Positions 31,450 through 40,139 of a DNA stretch of 40,139 nucleotides are shown one piece after another. Numbering within the stretch: the stretch's first letter is position 1; every line of letters starts with the position of its first letter. Where the stretch lies: NCBI GenBank assembly GCA_029339195.1, contig JAPTJF010000526.1, positions 1 to 40,139 of the forward strand, read 5' to 3'. The translations under genes were made by a program, and so were the position numbers. This stretch comes from Micractinium sp. NFX-FRZ (lineage: Eukaryota; Chlorophyta; Trebouxiophyceae; Chlorellales; Chlorellaceae). The notes under the pieces were generated by a model. It was not told where the DNA came from. It was given only the letters and a program-made list of their open reading frames with translations, and searched no databases.

Positions 31450-32094
31450 GGGTGACCACTGATTGTGATGACGATTGGAGGGTAGAAGCCGCGGTACCAG
31501 AAGCTACAGTACAATTAACGAGGGCGCTTACGGAGGGTTTGCTTGGGAAGGGGAGCGCCCCTGCTCTGAGATGCCACACTACGCCCCACCCCCCAGGGGC
31601 GTGCGTTGCTGTTCAAAGTCTGAGAAACTCAAATTCGGGTGTTTCTGCCCCGCGACTGTACAGCCTGCCCGCACTCTGCAGCCCTCAGTGTTGTTTTCTT
31701 GATACGATACGTTGATAGGTTTTGTTGTCCATCTCCTGTTTTCGGCCAGCCAGTTTTCGTGCCGCCGTTTCCGGCTGCAGACCCTCTTTCCTTCAGGCTG
31801 CACATAATACTTGCTTTCATCAGGTGTCAGACCCTGCGCTGTTGTGCTCACCTGCGCCCACCTCCCGAGGGGAGCGTTCTTGGTTCGAGTCAGTACTAGC
31901 GCCATTCCCCGCCGCCCTCTGTGCGCCCCTGTACCAGTGCGTGTGCGGCCCCCAATGCATGCCCCGTTGAGCGGACTGTCTGCTTTCTTCCAAACAGTGG
32001 GGCCACAATGTGCTGTTCCACTTCCGTGTAAGTGTGCCGAGCGTTTCAGGGGGTGCAGCGCAGTGCATGCAGTGAGGAATGAGGGAGCCAGCAC
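31450..32094. other. Intergenic region GWD to exonuclease gene
   Basis: This 645 bp carries the GWD 3' UTR and the promoter of the next plus-strand gene. A TGTAA at 32027 is the only polyadenylation-type signal found. No gene was recognised within it. Confidence 0.5.
32027..32031 (+). terminator. Possible TGTAA polyadenylation signal for GWD
   Basis: TGTAA lies about 578 nt after the GWD stop at 31449 and 64 nt before the next ATG at 32095. The 3' UTR would be long but within the algal range. If correct, the two genes sit very close together. Confidence 0.4.
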
Positions 32095-35000
32095 ATGCGG
32101 ATGCGCTGCGGGGGCAGCGCTGTGCGGCTTGGCGGCTGGCCAGCAGCCGTCTGCCCGTGGCGGCGCATGTATGATGCATGGCATGCCGAAGCAGTTGCGT
32201 TGCTCTATTCGTTGCGTTTTTATTCCGTGCCCTTCCGATACTGCGGCTCTGCTGCTGCTGCCAGCGGCATGGGCGACTCCGCGAGGTGGTGGGCGCTGCC
32301 GGCTGGCGTGAGCGTGCGCTACGTCGAGACCGAGGACCAGCTCGATGATGCACGGTAGGTGGGAGCGGGCTTCGCGCCCGTGGCTTACCGCCTCCGCCCT
32401 CCGCTGCCAGCGCCTGCCGCCACCCCGCCACCAGCCGCCCTGCCTCCCGCCTGACACTGCCATGCCCCGTGCCCCCCGCCCATCTCGTGCAGGGACCTGC
32501 TGGAGGCAGCGCTGTGCTGCGGCATTGATGCTGAGTGGCCGCCAGAGGAGACCGTGCTGGAGGCGCGCGGCAGCGGCGGGCCGCCCCACGCCACGCTAGT
32601 GCAGCTTGCGCTGTGGCTGCCGCCTGGCGCAGCACCGGCGGCATCATGCGCAGCGCCAGCTGATGATGAAGAGGACGGCAGCAGCGGAACCTGCTGTGTG
32701 CTGCTGCTCGACATGCTGGCGCTGCCGCAGGCGGCTGCCAAGCAAGCTCTCCAATCGCTCTTCAGGTGACAGACAGGGGCAGCTCTCCTTTCTGTGGAGA
32801 CAGCACGAGAGGCAGAGACAGCATCAAGGGTTGCAGCGCCTCCACAGCGTACACCGTGCCACTGTTCGTACGCTTTACCACGGCTCTGCCCGCTGCGTGC
32901 TCTGCACAGGCCGCCCTCTGTGAGTCACATCCTGCCAGACCCGGCGCCCCGTCACTGCTTCCACACGTGCTCAGCTGCCGCTACACGCCCAACCCTTCCC
33001 AACCCTTCTTTCTCGGTGCAGGAACAAGGGCTGCCTGAAGCTGGGGTTTGGGCTGGTGCATGACCTGCGCGCCATCGCAGCAGCCCTGGGAGGCGAGGGC
33101 GGCAGCTGCATTGCAGGTGAGGGGAGCCCCGCTGGGCGGGGCGGGGCGGGCGGGGCGGCTGGCGGGGGTACGGGGTGCGGGTGCGCTGGGAATAGGATTC
33201 GGGTGCAGGCGGGCAGCTGGGTGGGCCTGCATGCATGCACAGGGGTACGCGGCTGGACCCCTGCCTCTACGCCTGCACAGCGATATCCATGCGATGCATC
33301 CTCTCCACGCATGCCCCTTTCCCCGCTCTCTGAACAATTACAAACATACAAACTGGGCACGCCCCATACGCACATGCGATGTGTCCCACCGCAGTGGTGG
33401 GGCCTGCCAGCGACCTGGGCAGCGTCCACCGCTTCCTGCGCCACCGCGGCGCTCCCGGCGTGCGCAAGGTGCGGCGGCGGGGCCTGGAGGGGCGAGACCG
33501 GGGGTGTAATACAAGAGACCAGGGTCTGGGGTGTGGGGGCCACGGCAACTCGGTGCCTGCTGCCATCACCAGCCGGATGCTGCTTCAAGCTCACCCACCC
33601 AGGTGCCAGCCTCACCCTGCCTGCTCGCCTCCCGACTGCCCATGCCCACCCTGCCCGCCCTCTGCTTGCCTGTGCCGCCTCTGTGTCCGCTCAGACCCTC
33701 AGGACCCCCTGTGCGCCCTCCCCCCTGGCAGGCGGTAGACCTGGGGCTCAGTGGACTGGTGGAGGCGCAGCTGGGCCTGCCCTTGGACAAGCAGCAGCAG
33801 TGCAGCGCCTGGGGCGAGGTGAGGCCGAAGCCTGCCCTCCCAACTGCATCCCTGCACATCATTGGAAGTTGTGCCTGGACAATGGGGCGGTGCGACACAG
33901 GGCAGCATGTTCGCCCGGCTTGGCCGGCTGTGCTTGCGGGTGCCTGTGCTGTGGCCGCCTGCTGCCTGCGCACTTTTGGCTGCCCCCTACACAAGGCCAA
34001 CATCACTACATACACGCATGTGCTCACATTGCCCCTGCCCGCCTCCTGCCTCCCCCGCTGCAGAGGCCTCTGTCTGCCGAGCAACGGACGTATGCAGCGG
34101 CAGATGCGGCTTGCCTGCTGGGCCTCCTGGGAAGCTTTGTGCGGGCCGTGGGGCAACCAGAGGAGTGGCCCATGTATGGGGAGGCAGCAGAGGACAGCAG
34201 CGGCGACTTGCAAGGAGTGGCGGCGGCCGCGCCAGACGCGGCGGCGACGGCAGCAGCGGTTGAGGGCGTCAGCTCGGCTGCGCAGGCGTCAACTGCTGCA
34301 GCGCAGGCAGGCGGAGCTGGGGAGCCCGCGAGAGGGGCGGCGCCTGCAGGGGAGTGGCAGCAGCAGCAGCAGCAGCAGGCACAGCAGGCACAGCAGGCAC
34401 AACAGGAGCAGCGCCCGTCATTGGGTGCCGCCCTGCTGGCAGGCTGCTCCGTGCAGCAGCTGCAGGCGGCAGCGGCGGCCTGGGGCATGCGGCTGGAGAT
34501 CTCGGGCAGCACAGCGGTGAAGCGCAGCAGCAAGCGCGGTGGGCAGCGGCGGAAGCAGCGGCAGAGCGGTGGCGGGGCGGTGGTGGTGGCGGGCGGGCTG
34601 CTGCCCCCCGGCTGCTCGGGCTTGCCCCACCATGTGCCTTGGTTGGATGGCCAGCGCCAGGTGCGTGTGTGGGGGGGTACTGCACTCCGTTTGGGCTGCC
34701 CCTGGGGTAAGGGATGATCAAGTGTTTGCATGCAGCAGGAGGGGAGCAAGACTCCTGGCCCTCCTCCGCTCCCTGTGCACGCCTCAACCAAACCGCTCGT
34801 CCCGCCTTCTCCCGCCTGCCCTGCTGTACCGCCTCCCCCCCCGCGTCCGCCTGCGTTGCCGCCTCCCCCTCACGCCCGCCTGCCCTGCCTGCCCGCCTGC
34901 CCGCCTGCCCGCAGGTCACCGCTCCCCCCCGCTTCCTGTGCGACGTGATGGTGGAGGGGCTGGCCCGCCAGCTGCGCCTCTGTGGCTTTGACGCAGGTGA

Positions 35001-36738
35001 GCCATGCCAGCTTTGCAGGCGGGCAGGGCAGCTGGTGTGGCTGCCAGCTGGCAGGCAGGACAGCAGGTGGCTGCCTGCCGGTGCTGATGGGGTGGTGAGC
35101 AGCCGCAACAGGCTGCAAAGGCGCCCGTCTCAATCCTGTTGCAGGCGGAAGCCGCCTACCTGTGAGTCCCGCTGCCTCTGTGGACTTGACATGTAAAATA
35201 AATTGATGAATCCCTCCTCTCCCCTCCTCCCCCCCCCCCCGCCTGCCCGCCCTCCCCTGCGCAACACTGAACCCTCTGGGCAGAATCTTTGCAGCAGTCG
35301 ATGGAGAAGGCCCCCCGCCACGCCATCTACCGGGCCATGACGGAGCGGGGGGAGGCGGAGGGGCGGGTGGTGCTGACGCGGGACAGGCACTACGTGGGGC
35401 ACGGCTACAGCGAGCAGGTGGGCGGGTGTGGGATGGTGATTGATTGGAAAGTCACGAGGGTGGGGCCCGGGCCGACACGAAGCGCGCACAGCCCACACCC
35501 CCTCCCTTCCATCTTGGGCGGACACTGATGCCGGTCCGGTCAACTGGCCCTGGCCCTTGTCCCTGGCCCCTCCCCACCGTGTGGCTGCATGATGTCGAGG
35601 CCCACTCTGCCCCTGTCTTCTGCCCCCCTCCCCCGCAGGCCTTCCTGGTGCGTGCCGACACCAAGCGGCATCAGTTGGAGGAGGTGCTGGGAGCCTTTGG
35701 GCTGCCGCTGGCCCGGGAGGCTCTGCTGACGCGGTGAGCCTGACCGCTGCTCTCCTCAGAAGATTTTCATGGGGACTGCTTACATAAGGCCTGGTGACCG
35801 CTGCTCTCCTCAACACTGGGCTCAAACTTGGCGGTGTGGTGCGCACTGTGCGTTGCACCCTCTGCCCTGGCCGGCCCCCCTCAACCAGCGCCCCAGCCAT
35901 TCACCCAACATACACTCTTGCCCTCCCAACCCTGCAACCGCTCTCCGCCCTGCCTTGCCCCTCCCTACCCTAGCCCATCCCTCCTTGTGCCCCACCCCTC
36001 CCTCCCGCCCCCCGCAGCTGCGCGCGCTGCAACGGCGAGTTCCTGCCCGAGCCGCTGCCCGGCGCGCTGCTGCCCGCTGGGCACGACGTGCCCCCCGGAA
36101 TCCTGCAGAAGCACGCCGAGTTCTGGGTGTGCGGCCGCTGCCAGGGCGTGTTCTGGCAGGTGGGTGAGGGGGACTGATTTTTTCCCCTTGTTTCGGGCGG
36201 CAAGCAGCTGGCAGGATGAGGGGGAAGGTGGGAACCAAAATAAGGGACGTGGGTAACAGCAGGCCGTGGAATGGGGGGCCGGGGACGGGAAATGTGGCGG
36301 GGCGAGGCGGCAGCCACATGTTCAGCCTCAGGTTGGAGGCGGAGCGGGGGTCACAGGAGTATGGACTGCAGTGCCCGCGCCTGCCTGCCTCCTGCGCCGT
36401 CACCCCGAATGACGGGCTCCCCCTCTCTTGGCGGCCATCCCCATACACATGTCCTCCCCATTCCCTCCTGCCTGTCCCGTGCGCCTTCCTGTTTGCCCAA
36501 TCAGAGCATCCGGCACAGTCGCACGACCAGCATAGGGCTGTTCACCCTGCCCACCTGCCTCCTCATTACCAACTCATCCCTGCAGGGCAACCAGTACAGC
36601 CGGGCGATGCAGCAGATGAGCGAACTTGTGGCCAAGATGGATGGGGCGGCACTCGGGGAGGCAGACGCAGAGTCAGAGGCCATCAAGACAGAAGCAGCCC
36701 GTGCGAGGGAGCAGCCAGCGCAGTCGGTTGGGGCCTGA
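32095..36738 (+). CDS. Mut-7/EXD3-like 3'-5' exonuclease with Mut7-C domain
   Basis: Eleven exons: 32095-32354, 32493-32765, 33022-33116, 33395-33468, 33732-33818, 34064-34660, 34915-34996, 35284-35417, 35639-35733, 36018-36159, 36586-36738; 663 residues. The DEDDy exonuclease fold shows GIDAEW (D99, E101), GLVHD (D192) and TYAAADAACLL (Y273, D277). A linker of roughly 130 residues, rich in Ala and Gln, follows. From about residue 463 comes a Mut7-C domain: FLCDVMVEGLARQLRLCGFD, then RVVLTRDRHY, then a zinc ribbon with Cys567, 570, 604 and 607. Animal EXD3/Mut-7 combine the same domains; Mut-7 acts in small-RNA silencing and RNA 3' trimming. The substrate here is unknown. The start could instead be the in-frame ATG at 32269; the longer Arg-rich N-terminus would suit organelle targeting. 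Confidence 0.9.
34876..34914 (+). repeat. 8-bp repeat forming the exon 7 acceptor of the exonuclease gene
   Basis: Successive GCCTGCCC units run into the GCAG acceptor immediately before exon 7 (34915). As with GWD exon 6, the intron end is built from a short tandem repeat. Confidence 0.65.
35741..35812 (+). repeat. 18-bp direct repeat next to the exon 9 donor
   Basis: TGACCGCTGCTCTCCTCA occurs at 35741, seven bases inside intron 9 of the exonuclease gene, and again at 35795, offset 54 bp. It is a perfect match. Confidence 0.85.
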
Positions 36739-37686
36739 CTACCCAGGCGCACTCCGCCAGCCTGTGCGGAGGCAGCCAGCGCAGGAGCAGTCGCCCACAT
36801 GGTTGGTGCCTCCTAGTGCCCGCTCCGGTAGCAGCTGGCAGTTCATGCATTGCATCGTGCAGCACAAGCAGTGCATATGAAGGAGGGCCGGCCCCGCTGG
36901 CCACCACTGTACACTGTCGCTTGCAAGCTGCAGGGCTAGTGCTGCTTACAGGTGTGCGTTGACATTGATCGGGGCAGCACATGAACATCTCTGGCCGCTC
37001 ACATCGGTAGATCGGGCCAGAAGGCAAGGGAGGTAAGGCTCTCTGGCAGGCGCAGGCCTTGGGGGATGCTGCCAGGGGGGCGGCGGCTGGCGGGTCCGCA
37101 GCAGCGCGAGTGCAGGGTGGGGAATGAAACGCAGAGGGATAAAATTGCGCGGCTGGTGCGTTTGGGGCATTGGCAGCATTCTTTTGCTAGTTGAAGGAGG
37201 GGTTCAGGGGAGGGGTTGCTCAGCTCTCCAACGGGAGCTACAAGTTGAGTAGCACTAGGAGGGGGGGGCAGGGATACGTACCAGAGGCAGCAGTACACTG
37301 ATAGGGTTTTGAGGGGGCGGGGCAAGCTCCTGCCAGCGATAATCGAGGGCAGACGCGGCTCCTCACAAGGCGATTGGTAAAAATAGTAAGGGGGCGATGC
37401 AGGTAAGCAGGGTGCAAGTGGAGGGACAAGGGTAGACGGGAGGGGGAGGGGAGCGCAGATGAGGGCAAAAGACGCCTGCCAGGTCAACTGCCAGGCAGCT
37501 GCTCGGAAGGAACCTCAAGTCGGGCTGTGCCGGCAACAACCGGGCGGTGGGCACGTGGCCCGACGGTTGGCAGCGGGGCGGTGGGGAGGCATCAGCAGTC
37601 GCTGGCAGATACGCTCGCTGTGCATTGCACGCCACGCTGACTGCCTGCCCGCCCCTGCCTCGCTTTTGGGTTTGGTTATAGGCTGT
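36739..37686. other. Shared 3' region between convergent genes
   Basis: This 948 bp separates the exonuclease stop (36738, +) from the TsaE-like stop (37687, -) and should hold both 3' UTRs. Open frames occur on both strands but none has an ATG, motif or exon structure that supports a gene. Confidence 0.5.
36946..36950 (-). terminator. Possible minus-strand TGTAA signal
   Basis: TTACA on the plus strand is TGTAA for the minus-strand TsaE-like gene. It is about 737 nt beyond that gene's stop, so assignment to it implies a long 3' UTR that would approach the opposing gene's end. Confidence 0.35.
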
Positions 37687-39232
37687 TCAGCGGGCCACCA
37701 GGCTCAGGCACTCTGGCAGGCCGGCAGTCATCTGGGTCGCCATGTCATCGCCCAGCACCACCAGGCCTGCACAGCAGGCACAGCAGGGCAGGGCAGGCGC
37801 CAGCAGGGTAAGCATGGCACAGCAGGGTGGGTGCACCAGCAGGCCCCCAAGCAGCACAGAATAGAGCAGGTGCATACACCCATACCATACGGGGCCGCAC
37901 TCAAGGGCCACTGCTTTGCCATTACCCGACAGCTAGCAGCACCAGTGCAAGGGGCTGGCACGACGCTGGAAGGCAGCAACATGTCACACGCCCCATCACC
38001 TACACGCTGCATCCCCACCCACACCCCACACCCCACACCCTGCACCTCTTTGCATGCACTCACCCGACTCCATGCCGGTGCGCGCCAGGTTGGCCTGCAG
38101 CAGCGCCGCCCGAACCTCCCAGGAGCCAGTGTGGGGCACCACAGTAATCACACGCACATCGGCATCAGGGTTCTGCGCCCGGGAAAGGGGGGAGGCAGCA
38201 GGGAGGGATGTCGAGAGGTCAGGCAGCGGAGGGGTGAGGGGGGGAGTAAAGAGCAGTCCGGGGTTGGGTGCGGGATGGGGCACGTGAGGCGAGGCTCAAG
38301 AGAGCTGGCTTTCGCACTGCACGGCGCTTCCGCAGAGGCAGAGGCAGCGACAGAGCTGCCGGCGTCGGCGAGCGAGGGCGGCCACACTTGGGCCTGGGCG
38401 GGGTGCGCGCCGGCCACCAAGCTGCCACTCCCTTTGGCGCTCATGCCGTTCCTTCTCCACCCCCTCGTCAAGTCGGCCTCACCCCTGGGAAGCGGCGGAA
38501 GTAGAGCGCCAGGCGCTGCTCCGGGGCGGCCCCCCACTCCCGCAGCGTCTCTGCCCACTCGATGAGGGAGACGGCCGAGGGAAAGCTGTCCTCCAGGCGG
38601 CGACACTCGTCATCGCTGGGCCGCTGCAGGCCGCCCACGTCAAAGTGCAGCACCGGCAGCTGCCCCACGTCCCCCTCTGGCAGCAGCCCGGTGCCAGAGT
38701 ATTGCATGGGGTGCAGCGACACCGGCGGCGGCGGCACGTCGATGCCAGGGTTGCCGGCGGCGGCGCGCACAAACGCGCGGCTGCGGGCAGGGGAGGAGGG
38801 CGGGGCGGTTGCAAGTTTCAGCAAAGGTTTCATACTGGGTGCGAGGTGCATTGCTGTGGGGAGCAGGGCGCGACGGGGCAGCAGCGGCACGGTCGCACGG
38901 TCCCGCGCCGGCCGCCATGCTACACATGGCGGCAGCACACGAGCAGGCCCTCCCCCGGCCTGCCTGAAGGTCGTCTTGCCCGCCCCCTCGTCGCCCTTGA
39001 GGCAATATGCATCGCCAGACTTCATGTCGGCCGCAAGAATGGCAGCCAGGCGCTCCGTGGCGTCCAGGCTGGTGGCCAGCAGGGAGAACTGCTTCCCGGT
39101 GAACTGGTCAGGCAGCGCGCTGGCGCTGCAGCGCAGCGCGGCGCTGCGGCGCGCACCACACCGCCGAGATGGAAGCACAGCGCGGGGCGCCAGACCCTGC
39201 TGCGAGGGCACGGCCAGCAGGCAAGTCGCCAT
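37687..39232 (-). CDS. tsaE: TsaE-like ATPase, probably plastid-targeted
   Basis: TsaE is the P-loop ATPase that supports the TsaB-TsaD-TsaC pathway for N6-threonylcarbamoyladenosine at tRNA position 37. Four exons on the minus strand (39232-38964, 38780-38483, 38172-38064, 37766-37687) give 251 residues. Intron 1 is GC-AG and splits the gene just after the Walker A motif GDEGAGKTT (80-88). Downstream, LPVLHFDV and SLIEWAE match the conserved HFD and LVEW motifs of TsaE, and RLALYFRRF is the following strand. The first 40 residues are Arg/Ser/Ala-rich without acids (SRRCGARRSAALRCSAS), a plausible transit peptide. Odd points: the usual SPTF switch segment is replaced by a Pro-rich PPPPV stretch, and about 45 residues extend past the usual end of the family. 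Confidence 0.85.
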
Positions 39233-40139
39233 GGGTGCAGGAGGAGGCAGCCGGCAATCAGGACCTAAGAAGGCGCAGGATATTGATAATGCACGCCGAC
39301 TGTAATGAAGCCGGATAGCTTGGCCATCACCCTGCTTTCAGGCGGGCTACTACCACAGCACGCGCCACGTCAGCGCCGCCACTGACAAGTGCAGTAGTTC
39401 CTGTGCTGTGCCTTTGGGTGGGAGGGGCTCGTCATCTTCTGTAAGGTGCGCAACCCACCGCATTGAGCTTCATCACGCTTCCAATCAAGTGCATGTGCAC
39501 ACTTCACGCCTTGAGGGAGACGGGCTGGTGCCGGCAGTGGTGCTGCGGCAGTGGCGCACTGTGAAGAGGACTCGGCGGCGGCCCGCGGCTGCTGCGCCTA
39601 GGCGGCAGCGCAAGCTGGTGTCCACCTCACACACAGAACTTGTGCCTAGTTGTCCCGTCACACCTCCAGGTTTACAGCAGCACTGCAACTTTGTGAGCTG
39701 CCTGCGGCGGGTCTGATCGTGTGGGTGGGCCTTCCGGCGTGGCAACGCAAGCCAACCTGTACACGTGGGATCCACTTTTCAAGCACAGCTTTTTGAATGT
39801 GCCAACCTTTCTTCTTGAGAAATGCACCATGCCAATCAACGCGGCTTACAAGTTATGTTCCAAACAGCAAATGAAAACAGCAGCTCATGAGGAGCAGAGT
39901 GCGTTGCAGCCTTCATCAGGGCTGTGGCAGGCAACTGCCTGCGCCTGTCCTGCCGCTCCACAGCCGGAGGCAGTGCCCACCTGCTGCGCGTGACAGTGCA
40001 TCCAGACTGACGTGACCGTTACTATGCATCTGCGTCCATGGTTGGCTCCTGTATTAGCCTTGAGCCAGCTTTCCATGAGTGCACACGATGGGAAAGCCTG
40101 CTTGTGTGGCAGGGTGTACCAGCCACGTGGCACAGTCCC
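39233..40139. other. Right-edge region upstream of the TsaE-like gene
   Basis: The TsaE-like promoter should lie at its left end. TGTAA occurs on the minus strand at 39846-39850 and 39672-39676, which could mark the 3' end of a minus-strand gene entering from the right. A minus-strand open frame at 39885-40133 has no recognisable domain. No gene is called. Confidence 0.4.

Noticed and set aside
31882..31891. GGTTCGAGTC, resembling a tRNA T-loop
   Set aside because: The flanking five-base arms do not pair and no D-arm, anticodon arm or acceptor stem can be built around it.
36999..37487. Minus-strand open frame between the convergent genes
   Set aside because: No ATG start, no recognisable motif, biased Pro/Ser/Leu composition; it more likely lies in a 3' UTR.

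Overview
This window looks like nuclear DNA of a GC-rich, intron-dense green alga. The best fit is the Chlorella/Micractinium type of Trebouxiophyceae, which is an inference from gene content and style rather than a match to a reference. Supporting signs are plastid genes with transit-peptide-like N-termini (MGDG synthase, glucan water dikinase, a TsaE-like ATPase), a plant-type ARL2, introns with GTGAG/GTGGG donors and CTGCAG acceptors, TGTAA polyadenylation-type signals downstream of some genes, and many CAG/GGC simple repeats. Nine protein genes were rebuilt by joining exons by eye. In every model the exon lengths sum to a multiple of three and the splice phases close.

Layout, left to right: (1) 202-1135 +, small MYND zinc-finger protein; (2) 1539-6176 -, large MYND protein with a C-terminal finger, convergent with (1); (3) 7382-10012 -, unrecognised 506-residue protein; (4) 10834-11963 -, small probably nuclear protein with a plant-like core motif; (5) 12273-17436 +, monogalactosyldiacylglycerol synthase, divergent from (4) across 309 bp; (6) 18065-19773 +, ARL2-type small GTPase; (7) 20147-31449 +, alpha-glucan water dikinase with 30 exons; (8) 32095-36738 +, Mut-7/EXD3-like 3'-5' exonuclease with a Mut7-C domain; (9) 37687-39232 -, plastid TsaE-like P-loop ATPase, convergent with (8). 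MGDG synthase (thylakoid galactolipid) and GWD (starch phosphorylation) both act in the plastid, but the region is an ordinary gene neighbourhood and not a pathway cluster.

The most unusual signal is a recurring structural pattern. Introns of MGD1, ARL2 and GWD repeatedly contain degenerate tandem copies of the adjacent exon edge together with its splice site, 90-160 bp from the working copy. Clear cases are exons 8, 9 and 11 of MGD1, exon 4 of ARL2 (a copy on each side), and exons 11, 13, 15 and 19 of GWD. The distance is most often 114-130 bp. These look like repeated small duplications spanning splice junctions, in which one copy stays active and the others decay into decoy sites. Four of 73 introns also use GC-AG borders. 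A 5 x 39 bp minisatellite lies between genes 2 and 3.

All alignments, phases and motif calls were made by eye. Start codons of genes 2 and 8 are the least certain parts. No RNA genes, CRISPR arrays or transposons were recognised.
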